From positions 62,001 to 126,000 of the forward strand of contig ML978242.1 in assembly GCA_010015745.1 (NCBI GenBank): a DNA stretch of 64,000 nucleotides, read 5' to 3'. A program made the position numbers and the translations under genes. Origin of the DNA: Setomelanomma holmii (Eukaryota; Ascomycota; Dothideomycetes; Pleosporales; Phaeosphaeriaceae). Shown here one piece after another: positions 23,005 to 33,462 of the stretch; positions within the stretch are counted from its first letter, which is position 1; every line of letters starts with the position of its first letter. Below the pieces are notes generated by a model, which saw nothing but the letters and a program-made list of their open reading frames with translations, ran no database searches and had not been told where the DNA came from.

Positions 23005-25593
23005 TCAACCGAACTCTACGTCATCCTCAGACATCGATTCCATGGTTTCCTCTTCGGACGTTTCATCCACTAGATAAACACTGGCCTGATAGCCGATGGC
23101 TGTCAAACGCCAGAGGTCCAGTTCGCCATACCTCGCTTTGGTTAAACGTTCGGTTTTCAGATCGCAGAAAGTATCGGCGTGAAGCTGGTATTCGTGCTTT
23201 AGAATGGATTCAGGAGAATAGGGACTATCAGTATTTCTCCTGTCTTCGGAAGGCTCATCCAGACTGAACATTGCATGGGTACCGCAGGGATGGCCTGACG
23301 TTTGCGGATGGTGCTCTGAATAGAAGTCGAAAGCCAGTCGCCACGGGACGAGGTCTGAAGCTTCAACCCCCTCGACAGTGAAGGTTATCCTCATGAGCCC
23401 GTATCTTGAGACCTCCTTGAACATAGTTTCTACATATGTGATGCGGGTCGTCTTGTCCGAAGGTGTTACCAGGACTTCGACGTCTCTTGCTCTTGCTTGT
23501 GTGTTGGCAATCGCCCTGCGAAATTCACCAGGCGTTATCGTGAAGTTCAAAGTAAACGTTTGCTGATCCCCATCTATCCATGGCTGGCCCACATAATCGC
23601 TCGTGATGAAGTTGGCGCTACGGACGGTGTCACGTTCCTCGTGCCGGTTGAGGAAGGAAAATTGGGACGAAAGCGCAAGATCAAGATGCCATTTTCTCGA
23701 TTTAACATGCCTGGACCTTTTACACATGGCGTATATCGCACGATTGAGACTGTCGTCTAGTGAGTCGATTGGATGCCTTTTGTATCCGTCAGCGGAAAGT
23801 GAGACATTGTTGGCGTGGTGTTTCGATTGGACGTACGGGCAGAAATGGAAGTTTTGTGCTAGATGCAGCGACACCTCCTTGTCCATCACGGGACTACCTC
23901 CTCTTGTTTTGGCCTTTGAGTGTAATGTCAGTCTTATCTTGAACTGAGCAAAGCTGAGGACGTGCCTTACATAGCCAGATATGTATTCACTTGGCAAAGA
24001 CGATTTACAATTTTTGCATTGTCGTGAGGGTACGTAGTGCTCAACCGAATATGCAGAGATTGAGTTGATTTGTTCGGTCGACCCCCTGAGCTTAGACTAG
24101 AGGAACTATTAGCTTCATAATGATCTTCGGAAGAAGGAATGAATTACTTCGCTCGTATCCACACTGAAGAGCCAAAGGTCTTCAATCAATCCTGCTAGAG
24201 CGACATTTAGATTCTGGAATTCCGCCTGGATGGAGAAAAGCAAGTACCGTCGCTTCTCTCGTCGCATGGCTTTGAGAGTCGATTCTGGATTCAAGAGACT
24301 AGGTAAGTGTTCGTGGGCACGGAGCGTCGCATAACTCAGCCACAGGTCGTGCATATTATCCAGATGTAGGCCCTTGACTTTCGCGGGGCGGCATTCTCCA
24401 ACTTTTAGACCCATTTGGTCGCCAAGGGCACTGAGAGTCCCGATCAGCCACATCTGAGAAGTGTGCATCGTCATCTTCATCAGCATCGCTACTGCGTCGG
24501 CCAAAATATCCTCCGCTGATTTCAAAAAGTCTAGATCTGCATAGTCGAGCGCATACCGATGTGGTCCCATCGTTCCATGCTCAGCTTTAGTGATCATGAT
24601 GAAAGTAGCATGACCGAAGACAGCACGCACAGGGAGCGCATAGTCAATATCCACCCTATCCGCTTCGCCGACCAGCCCTTGTAAGCCGTACACTTTGTCC
24701 CGAGGCTCTGTGCATTCATTCGTGCTGAACGTCCATAGGAGACTGGCGTAATCGTACGTTTTGGCCGAAAGAGCGTGCTCAGCAAGCCACTTGACCTGAG
24801 GCGTAACATACATGGCCGCGCTTTTGGAGTCCTGCATCGGCGATAGACAAAATCGTGCTAACTCCTCCCAGGAAAGCAAAGTCTCCCCGCAGATGATGCG
24901 AATGTACCTAGCCAACATGATCTCTTGAACGACCCACAATCTCTGCCAGTAAGGGTTGTCGAAGAACTGCTGGAGGGAGTTGCTCGAGATTGGTCTGCCT
25001 TGTTCTTGGTCAGATGGGCAAGAGTCAAGCGCCTCAACCTTCTTTGGGCGCCCATCAGCACCTTGCTTTGTACGATTATTCCACGTCGCTATCGCCGACC
25101 GACCATTGTGACAACGTCGCAGATGCAGCTTCATTGATGTCACGACTGCTTCAGTGCAGTCATTCGAGGCTCCCAGCCATATATAGACATATGTCGCCCA
25201 CGTGTATATTTCCGACATCATTTTGACTTGGTGATTTCTTTCATGAACAACTGCTTGCGCAATGCATATCTGATCAATCCAGAGCCATTGCACTTCGTCA
25301 ACGTACTGGTCACAACCTCGGAATGTGTGGAGACGTTTCCTAAAGGCCAAGAGGAAATCAAACAGATTTTGTCGCACGTGGAATGGTTGATTGTTCACTT
25401 GGATTTTGCAAGTTGGTGTCGGTGGACCCCAGACATATGAGAGAGCGCGATAGTCAGGAGTCCGAAACCTGTCCAATGTGATAAGTTTGACGGTGCACAC
25501 AATAGGACCGTCGGACGCAGGCTGAATAGACACCAGGCGAATCTGTTGCTGGGAGTGGTCGAGTGGTTCGTGAAAAAAGGTGGCCCCGCGCAT
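23005..25593 (-). CDS. HET-domain protein 2, proposed fused to a cysteine-containing C-terminal region
   Basis: Proposed two exons, complement(23005..24096, 24148..25593), 845 aa, with a 51-bp intron (GTAATT...CTCTAG, branch-like GCTAAT). The first exon alone is an ORF of 492 aa ending at 24115. The frame below 24096 is open, in phase, but has no ATG until far inside, which is why I join them. HET blocks: YRALSYVW (48-55), LWIDQICIAQ (~104-113), MMSEIYTWATYVYIWLG, and YWQRLWVVQE (~215-224), then EPRDKVYGLQGLV. The region after the splice has CKNCKSSLPSEYISGY (C509, C512) and further Cys/His (HFCPY, MCKRSRH), perhaps metal-binding, then ~300 residues I do not recognise, ending acidic. The alternative is two separate genes (24115..25593 and an ATG-less ORF). 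HET identity is firm; the join is moderate. Confidence 0.65.
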
Positions 25594-26775
25594 CTTGGTT
25601 TCGCACCACTAAATCCGGGCGAGTATGTTGTGATGAAAAATGAGGTTTTCGCAAGGAGAGACAATATGTGTTGGTCGACCTACGCCAGGCAGCCGCGCAG
25701 AACGCATACATGTACAGCGTTATGTAAGCAAGGCTGAGTTTTGGGAGGCAAATGTGGCGAAAGCGGTGAGGATGTTAATGTAACTGCAGGCGCATTTCTT
25801 CCGTGTTGAGAGCGGTATGTTGAAGAGAATGTATTCGATTGGTGCATTGGCTGCAGGCCGAGTGGACAAAAACTCAGATATTTTGTTGCAAGTAGTCAAG
25901 TAATTCGTGGTATAAGTTGGCGCAAGGTACAGCCATCGTTCCGAGTGGTCTGTTTGATCTGATTTCCGAGGCTGTGGTCGGTGGTGACGGGAAGAGTTTC
26001 GCAGCACGCATAATGCAAGCCTGCAACAGAGATTGTAGAGCCTTCTGTAGGCAAGGCTTGAATTTGGAGGACGGGTGTGGCGAAGCTGACCGGTGTAAAT
26101 AAACCTAGGTATGTACCTAGGTACGTGGCTGCTGCAGCTTCCCATCTAGTTAGTGCCGTCCAGTCACAAAGGGTGGCTGTCCAGCGCAGACGGATGCTCG
26201 GCATCGCTGGTCATTTGAACATGGGCTCTGTTCCGGTCCGCTGAACAGATACGTGGATGCGGGAGTTCCAAAGATATAGGCTTTTCTGGAATAGTCGAGG
26301 TGGTGGTTGAAGACTCGAGAGGGCCTGCACCAGTGACCTTGATTTTCACTCGATCTGTTGGCCACGATAGTACAGCCACAGTGTGTGGCTGTGCACCAAA
26401 CCCGATGCTCGGCAGTGCTGGAGCATGAGGATTCAGGGTTCGTTGAGGTGCGCTGAATATAATCATGGTACGGTATTCCAATAAAATGGGTACCATCAAA
26501 GTAGCGGAGACGGCGGCCGTAGTTGTACCAGTGACCTTGATATTCCTTGAATATGGCTGGTCACAAGGCTGCGACAATACCTTTGCTACCAGATCACAAC
26601 CATTTCAAGCTGTAAACTAGAAGTACGCGCGACGGAAAGAACCAAAAAAAATAGTTCTACTGTTCCTGCTGTTTATATCAACTCATGCCCAATGCTGCCT
26701 CTTTCTTCTCTTCACATCTACACTTACGCCCGTCTTTCAAAGCTCACGCACCGAAACCAGTCCACCAGAAGCAAA
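25594..26775. other. Intergenic region with an old tandem duplication
   Basis: 1.2 kb between the HET gene start and the next gene. It contains two diverged copies of a ~190-bp unit (26173-26360 and 26383-26563). The word ACCTAGGTA occurs twice near 26103-26123, separated by TGT. A minus-strand frame (26164-26577, 137 codons) runs through both copies, with KVTG starting each protein-level repeat, but nothing else supports it as a gene. Confidence 0.4.
26173..26563. repeat. Diverged tandem duplication, ~190-bp unit x2
   Basis: Copy A 26173-26360 and copy B 26383-26563 share, in the same order, GTGGCTGT, GATGCTCGGCA, GCTGG, CGCTGAA and CCAGTGACCTTGAT. Alignment is by eye; intervening segments are strongly diverged. 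Confidence 0.5.
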
Positions 26776-27594
26776 ATGCGGCCCGAAACTAACCAAACAG
26801 CAGCAGAGCGAGCAAGAACCATAAAGGCGTCGTTAGACGCGATGCGGAATCGAATGCGCGAGAATCCCGACGGGTGGTCTCATGTAGACCTCCAAGCGTT
26901 CTGCGACAGGAACCTAGCATACGCAAAATGGAATATCTACTGCAAGGGCAATCCTCGGGGCCGATACCCAGAAATGGGCTTCACTCTTCTAGGGGAGGGG
27001 CCAGTCCATAACATCGTCCGCGACCTACACTTCGAATCGACGCCGTACTGGCCGCGTGCCACCTTGAGCTTCAAGGACTCCAAATTGCTGGAGATGCTGG
27101 TCAGCTCTTTCCGAGGAGACGAAGCAAGACTCATCAGTCGGGTCGAGTTTGTGACCGACCCGATAACCTGGAGCGTTATCAGGAACCTGATATTCACGGG
27201 ATACACAACTTTCCCTAATCCAATCAAGGTGAAGTTCCCAGATTGGATGCGGAACAAGGAGCTGATGGCTATGGATCCTCTTTGGTTGCCAAACCTCGAG
27301 AGATTCCATATCCACTTGGTCTTCATGGAGAACTACGTGGACGCCTGTCGGGGCTTGCCTGCGGACCAACAGCTGCGTGTTGGCACGGTGTTGTACCAGA
27401 TTACGGAACGCACCCGCACGCAGGTCCAGGAGTTGAATCCGCACATCGACGTTCTTGTTGCCCACTCTGGACAGCTAATTCGACAGACTACTGGCCCGTC
27501 TGGACAAACTGCTGGCCCGTCTTTACAGAATGCTGACCTTTCTCCACAGAGTCCTGGCCATTTTCGACGAACTCCTGGTGCTTCTCCCAGATAG
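26776..27594 (+). CDS. Hypothetical protein with heptad-repeat tail
   Basis: Single exon, 272 aa from ATG 26776 (MRPETNQ). An in-frame ATG at 26692 would add 28 residues and seems less likely. I do not recognise a family. The body has an amphipathic N-terminal helix (ERARTIKASLDAMRNRMREN), then a compact mixed region with ISRVEFVTDPITW and LPNLERFHIHLVF, reminiscent of the short fungal proteins that describe 2EXR/F-box-like folds, but no motif is decisive. The last ~35 residues come from five 21-bp tandem units (27484-27588), each giving a 7-residue unit such as QTTGPSG and QTAGPSL. It lies downstream of and in the same direction as no clear partner. Confidence 0.55.
   Translation: MRPETNQTAAERARTIKASLDAMRNRMRENPDGWSHVDLQAFCDRNLAYAKWNIYCKGNPRGRYPEMGFTLLGEGPVHNIVRDLHFESTPYWPRATLSFKDSKLLEMLVSSFRGDEARLISRVEFVTDPITWSVIRNLIFTGYTTFPNPIKVKFPDWMRNKELMAMDPLWLPNLERFHIHLVFMENYVDACRGLPADQQLRVGTVLYQITERTRTQVQELNPHIDVLVAHSGQLIRQTTGPSGQTAGPSLQNADLSPQSPGHFRRTPGASPR
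27484..27588 (+). repeat. Five imperfect 21-bp tandem repeats inside a coding region
   Basis: Units start at 27484, 27505, 27526, 27547 and 27568. The length is exactly 21 bp, so frame is kept; divergence rises towards the 3' end. Encoded heptads are QTTGPSG, QTAGPSL, QNADLSP, QSPGHFR and RTPGASP. Confidence 0.75.
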
Positions 27595-28016
27595 AGATGG
27601 GAGTGGCGGACGACTAGAGCAAGGCAGCTCAAAAATACCTCGGCTGGACTGCCACCAGCTGTAGAGGTCGTTCGCCGGGCGATTACGTGCGTCTGCTGTG
27701 CGATGGCAGGTTTGGTGTTGTCTCGGTGTCCAACAAACCACGCCAGGCACGGCATGCCAACCACGCACCCCGGGCTTTAACGTGTCGCCAAGGCCATGAC
27801 GTTTCCGCGCGGGCTGACCCTGACATATTTGCACCAGCCAAGCGAGCCGACGGAGCCGCGCCTTCTGAAGTTTGAAGCCCGCGTCGCAAGCGTGGTCCCA
27901 TCTATTGCCCACCTGCACGACGGCTAACCGCGCCCTGATTCCCCGCCCGCACATCTCTTGACTTCATATGGCCTCGAACGTTCCCATATAAATTACCCCA
28001 AGCCCCCTTGCACCCA
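27595..28016. other. Intergenic, no gene seen
   Basis: About 420 bp before the phosphotransferase gene. Short frames on both strands only. Its 3' half is the likely promoter of that gene. Confidence 0.4.
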
Positions 28017-29641
28017 ATGTCTCTTCCGCCTCCTGTCACCCAACCCACCATGCCGCCGAGCAAAGGTACGAGAAGCCCATTTCCTGCGGGAATGCATCAA
28101 TTTGCTAATGCGTGGGGTGCATGCAGAAACTGCGAAGCACGAGTGCGTCTCCGAAGATGCGCTGCAGCACCTGAAAACATACAAATACTCGAGCGTCGAC
28201 AAATCCTTCATCTCCCGCTACATCCTCAAGCATTACGTATGGCAGCCTCGAATGCGCGCGATCGCAACACCGACTAACATACACGCAGTGGAATGGCTTC
28301 GTCGAGCTACTGCCGCTATGGATCGCGCCGAATCTCGTCACCCTGCTAGGTTTCTTCTTCATCCTCGGCAATGTCTTATTGCTCGAGCTGTACATACCGG
28401 ACTTGGTCGGACCGGTAAGCGGCAGACGTGTTGGATTCAGTATGAGACAGGATGCTGACCCGACATGCAGGCGCCTTCATGGGTGTACTACAGCTTTGCA
28501 TTCGGCATGTGGATGTAAGACACCGCAATGGCATCCTCGTATCATCGCGCTGACCAGAGCCCTGCAGGTACTCTACGATGGACAACGTAGATGGCAAGCA
28601 AGCGCGCCGCACCGGAACGTCGAGCCCGCTCGGGGAGCTTTTCGAGTACGTGACATAGCCCATATGCGCCAACCCCGAGACTGATCCGCGACAGCCACGG
28701 CATTGACTCCCTAAATTGCACCCTGGCGAGTCTGTTGGAAACAGCAGCTGTAGGATACGGATCCACCAAGATTGGTGCATTCACTGCCCTGATTCCGGTG
28801 CTTCCCATGTTTTTCTCCACATGGGAGACATACCACACGCATACGCTCTATCTCGGCTACTTCAATGGGCCGACTGGTGAGATTGAGAGTCAGCTGTGTA
28901 CAATACGAAGGCTAACAAATCGTAGAGGGACTAATCCTCGCCTGCCTCTTCATCTGCGCGTCCGGCTACTTTGGCCCTGAGATCTGGTCCACTCCGCTCG
29001 CGCACTACTTCCCATCCTACAAGGCAGAAATTGGCGAAATCACCCTGAAGGAGCTCTGGATTCCCATCATTCTGTTCACCTTCTTCGTCGCCCACCTGCC
29101 AGCTTGTATCGTGAATGTCGCGAAAGCCAGGCGTGCGAGGAACCAGCCTGTCCTGCCCCTGATCTACGAATGGACGCCCCTGGTCGTATTCGTAACGTGC
29201 ACCATGGCTTGGCTTGGATCACCATACTCGCATCTGCTGAAAGACAACCATCTCGTATTATACTGCTTGACCATGTCTTTGGTTTTCGGACGCATGACCA
29301 CAAAGATTATCCTTGCTCACCTCACCCACCAGCCCTTCCCATACTGGACGGTCATGCTTGTGCCCATGATCGGAGGCGCATTGCTGGTAAACCATCCATA
29401 CTTCACCATTCCTGGAACAACCTTTGGTCCCGTTTCTGCGAACTTCGAGCTGTGGTACCTCCGCGCCTACTTCGTCTTTGCCGCGGTCGTCTACGGTCGC
29501 TGGGCACACCTCGTCATCACGAGCATCTGCGACTACCTTGGCATCAACTGCCTCACGATCCCAAAGAAGACAGCCGAGAAGAACGCAAGATCGAACGGCA
29601 CTGCAAACGGCGTGCATCCTGAGAAGGGTCGCACCGACTAG
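28017..29641 (+). CDS. Choline/ethanolamine phosphotransferase (CPT1/EPT1 type)
   Basis: Seven exons, 28017..28065, 28127..28236, 28289..28414, 28471..28514, 28568..28645, 28695..28876 and 28926..29641, 434 aa; introns of 49-61 bp. The enzyme joins CDP-choline or CDP-ethanolamine to diacylglycerol in the last step of the Kennedy pathway, in ER/Golgi membranes. The CDP-alcohol phosphotransferase signature D-G-x2-A-R-x8-G-x3-D-x3-D is rebuilt across introns as DGKQARRTG...GELFDHGID. The N-terminus (LKTYKYSSVDKSFISRYIL) and WNGFVELLPLWIAPNLVT are conserved in the family. About eight hydrophobic spans follow; the tail is polar. Start: ATG 28017 is the first in frame, but ATG 28050 has the better ACC-ATG context. 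Choline versus ethanolamine preference cannot be read. Confidence 0.92.
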
Positions 29642-30537
29642 GACTAGACTCCATCTCTACGTTCGACTACAGCGAGACTGCCGAATCTCGCATACGCATA
29701 TAGATCCGACGGCGCAGGCCATCGACTTTTGCATGGTTGCCAATAAGCTCATTGGACCCCATCGATATAGACACATTGGGACGCAGCTATCACTGCTTTC
29801 CCGACTTTCACGATACTTATGCCTGGATACGCCATATTAATATCTATAATTATTCTAGCAAGACTGTTGCGTATTGGTGGAAGCTACAGTCTTGTTTTCT
29901 TCTTGCTTTCTTCCCACAATCGCTTTTCTGCATAGCGGCCTGGTTTGGCAGTGCCATATCATGGCAGGTAGATACATTTTTCTGGCGGCGCATTTGTGTA
30001 GCGATGCTGCAGAGGATCTGAAAGAGGCGGGGCACAGCCGACGGGAAGACGCGCTCAAGCGTCACGTTAGCGCACGTATTTGCGCAGCTGAAGCAACTTA
30101 GCCCCATCTCTCAACCAATCGAAGACAAGGATCTCTGCACAACTGCGCCCGATCGCTGACACCTCCATGTTCCCTCTCCGCAATCTTTCTATATTTACGA
30201 GCTCACTTTGAACATCTGGTCCTGCATGCATTTGATCTCACTGCCTTGTTTGCGATGATACTACCCGAATTTTGTCATATACGACAAAGCCGCAGTAAGG
30301 TCTGGAGTCTCCGCTGCAAGGCAAGCCACTATTCCTTCAAGGCTGGCTGATGGCGCACATGCCCAGGTCAGTTTGGGGCTGAAAGGCGGCCAGGCCGTGG
30401 ACCCCTCGTGAATAGATAAAGGTGAAGTGTCGCGTCCGTAAGCAAACACTTTGCTTGTCTCAGATTTCTGGAGTAAAATTCGGTCGCCGCCGCGACGTCG
30501 TGTGAAGGTCCCTTTCGCATGTACATTCGACTTCGAC
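29642..30537. other. Intergenic, no gene seen
   Basis: About 900 bp between the phosphotransferase stop and the membrane-protein start. The open frames here (up to 94 codons) overlap on both strands and have no family character. Confidence 0.4.
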
Positions 30538-31808
30538 ATGGCGTGGAAGGTCTTCGATTGTGCGGAGGTGAATCCGAATTGCGCGGCGAGGAACCAGACT
30601 ATTGATGCGAATCCGGATATTGCTGGTATCGGTGTAAGCTTTTCTTCTCATTCTCACAAAGGGCAATGGCGATACTAATATTTGTGGTTCAGATCGTCAT
30701 CTCCTTCCTCATGACAACCTGTCTCGCCTTCCTCATCAGCTTCACCGTCATCTTCCTCGACCGCTACGAAACCCTCATCAACCTGTATCGGCGCTACATT
30801 TCCAAGACAACCGCCGACTACGAGCAAAACTACAACGGGCCGTACTGGCGCAGCACGGCGTTTTGGTCGCGCGTCATGAGCAAGAATTTGCTCGCGTTTA
30901 GCGATACGCAGCTACTGACGGGTTTGGCGATCCAATTTACTGGGCTGTTGAAGCACTGTGATATGAGCGTGTATCACTGGGTCATCGTCACCGATCTCGC
31001 GTTTCTGACAACGGTCACGCATTTGCTCTGCGTTGTTGCGCTGAGGAATTACTTCGTTAAGAACCGCTGGATCAATTTGCCGCGCATATTCTTCATGTTG
31101 GCAAATCTCGGGCTGCTGGGGTATACCTCGTTCATCGCGTACTCGTACGATCTTCCCAGTCTCGATCTCGATCTCTCGACTTCGCTCGCATGTTTCTTCA
31201 AGGGTGACAGACCGAACTTCAAGAGCGCGTTTGGTGGGAAGTGGGCGGCTTTGCTCATCGGCGCGATTGGCGGACATGTCACTGTCATCCTGGCCATGTA
31301 CGCCCTGGCAGAACCGAGCAAGAATAGCAAGAAAGAGTGGTGGTATTGGATTGGTGCGGCGTTCAGGACGTGGATCGTTGCCCCGATCTACGCCATATAT
31401 GGGATCTACATGGCAGGTGACGGATTGCGGTATACACAAGCGCTCGGGACCCCCAATGTTTCGATTCGAGGCAGTGAAAGTGAGTGGAATTTTGGACAGT
31501 TCTTGCCTGTGCTGTTGCTTGCGTTGCCGCTTTTCGCGGGCTGGGAGAGCTTCTGGGAGGAAAAGGACGAGGATCGCGAGAATCGGTTTGGACGAAGTCA
31601 TCGCAATACCTGGGCAAATAGTCGTCTCGAGGTCGTGGAGGTCAGGGCGGAAAAGCAGGCGAGTAGTGAGAGGAAGAAGTCGGGGAGTAGGAGTGGAGAG
31701 GAGGAAGAGAGGACGATAGAGAGTAGAGGGGTGACGCCGGTCCAAACACCGAGAGCAGATGCTGTGCCGCGGTTTTCGACGACGCCTAACGTTGGTGGAG
31801 CGAGGTGA
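30538..31808 (+). CDS. Uncharacterised fungal multi-pass membrane protein
   Basis: Two exons, 30538..30633 and 30693..31808, 403 aa, with a 59-bp intron. The first exon gives MAWKVFDCAEVNPNCAARN and then NPDIAGIG. The splice continues into the first transmembrane helix (IVISFLMTTCLAFLISFTVIF). The body has about seven hydrophobic spans. FSDTQLLTGLAIQ, HCDMSVYHWVIVTDLAF and THLLCVVALRNYF form a pattern I know from a widespread group of fungal membrane proteins without assigned function. The C-terminal ~90 residues are cytosol-like, rich in Arg/Glu/Ser. No enzymatic motif. It is convergent with the GH105 gene, 55 bp apart. Confidence 0.8.
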
Positions 31809-31863
31809 TGGTGAAGAATAGGAAGATGAGATAGATAACGATGCCATGACCATTTATTGACCA

Positions 31864-33063
31864 TCAAAGCGAGAGTGGATACTGCGCCGCATATCGGTCG
31901 TTGGCGTCTTGGAAATCCTTCCACGCGGCGTACAACAACACGACGAAAGCCTGCGCCTCTGGGCTCACACCATCGAGTGGTGTCCACTGATCATCTGTAG
32001 TCGGATTGACAACAGGCGCCACAATCCCCATGTCTTCATCCACACACTTCCTAACAATCAGCAATTTCTGCAACGCCCAATCAGTATACACTTCGCCAAA
32101 TACCTTGGGCTCCATAACCGCCATTCGGAAGACACTTGCAGCCAACAAAGCTGTGCCAGCAGCTTCGCCAAACCAAGTCTCGTCATCGAGCCGATTTCGC
32201 AAGAGTCCCGAAACATCAGTATCAAACCCCATCGCACCATCAATAATACCCTTAATCATACCTACCAACCTCCCCTGCTCGACCTCCAAGTCCGCACCAA
32301 ACCTCCCCTTCTTCACCGTTGCAAGCACCCGCGCCATCCCTGCCGCAGCCCACCCATTCGATGTACTCCACAATCCCTCGTCAACTTTCACATCATCACT
32401 ATCCTCATCCACCCCCTCACCATTAACAATATGTTTCCAGCACCCACTCTGCGTCCCCAACACCTCATAGTACAATTCACACTGCCTGACCGCCATTTCC
32501 AGATACGTCACGTCGTCTTTGAACACGCCGTAGTAAGCGAGCACAGGAGGGACCATGTACACGAAATCCGCCCAGAGAGATGGATAGCCATCGCGGTGCG
32601 AGATTGCTGTGTTGGAGAAACGGGGTGTGCGTGTGAGGAGGTGCTGGAGTTGGCGCTCGGCGGCGGGGAAGTATACCTTTGCGTGGCGGGTGAGGGTATT
32701 CTCGTTGCCGAGAAGGATGGCGGGAATGATTAGGGAGGAGGGGTCGGAGGATGAGCCTAAGTGTATTCAGACATGGACATTTGGGATGTGAATTTGGTGG
32801 GGAGGTGATGCACCATTGCCTTCGCATAATTTGTCGCCATCGGTGAGTATGAATGATTTGACATATTGCAGCGCTAGACATTTGTCGGTGCCGGAGGTTG
32901 GGATTCTGCCTTGGGGGAAGGGGTGATTGAAGATGGAAAGGTAGGAGCTTTGGTATTCGAGGAGAGCGTTGAAGACGGTGCTGTATTCCCAGCTGTGTGA
33001 GGCGGTGGATTTGGCCTGGTCGAGAACTTTGATTATGAGTTTGTAGGAGAAGATTACGCTCAT
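31864..33063 (-). CDS. GH105 (GH88-like) unsaturated uronyl hydrolase
   Basis: Two exons, complement(31864..32756, 32814..33063), 380 aa, with a 57-bp intron (GTGCAT...CTTAG). It fits the six-hairpin glycosidase fold of unsaturated rhamnogalacturonyl hydrolases, which remove the terminal 4,5-unsaturated uronic acid from lyase products of pectin. Family blocks are HRDGYPSLWADFVYMVPP, CWKHIVNG, GLWSTSNGWAAAGMARVLATV, ETWFGEAAGTALLAASVFRMA and SPEAQAFVVLLYAAW. No signal peptide, so it is probably intracellular. The start MSVIFSYK is the first in-frame ATG. It could complement a secreted pectate lyase, but the PL3 gene in this window looks broken. Confidence 0.8.
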
Positions 33064-33388
33064 CGTGTAGTGTTATCACAAGCTTTTTGTTGTTATAGCT
33101 TCTGCATTCGCTGTATGTGAACAGTCGCGGTTTATCGACATACCGTCGATTCTTCCGGACAATGACGTCTGTTGTTGCATGTTCGCTTGTTCCCGCGGAC
33201 CTGTTCAGGTTTGTTCAACTATCGCAACTCCACCAACATGTCACACCAGTCCACCGAAAGCTTGCTGTGAGCACTCGTCCAAGTCTTCTCGAAGACTTCC
33301 GATATTGGAGATGTCCGGATGTCCGAGAGTGGAGCATAAGCAGAGACCCATAATGACCCACACGGTAGCTTGAGGCAAACTGTCTGTA
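33064..33388. other. Intergenic between GH105 and the transposon
   Basis: 325 bp; probable GH105 promoter. No supported ORF. Confidence 0.4.
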
Positions 33389-33458
33389 ACGTACTCCACG
33401 GGCGAGTCGCCCACCTTGCCAAGACCCCACCAAAATCTACCGTCACCCACAGTAGAAA
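33389..33458 (+). repeat. Left terminal inverted repeat of the Fot1-like element
   Basis: 70 bp, starts ACGTACTCCACGGGCG, ends CACAGTAGAAA; matches the right end in reverse complement except at two positions (G/A and A/T). Confidence 0.9.
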
Positions 33459-33462
33459 CGCG

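Noticed and set aside
30912..31853. 313-codon minus-strand ORF opposite the membrane-protein gene
   Set aside because: Arg/Pro-rich antisense frame of a gene with clear transmembrane pattern and splice.
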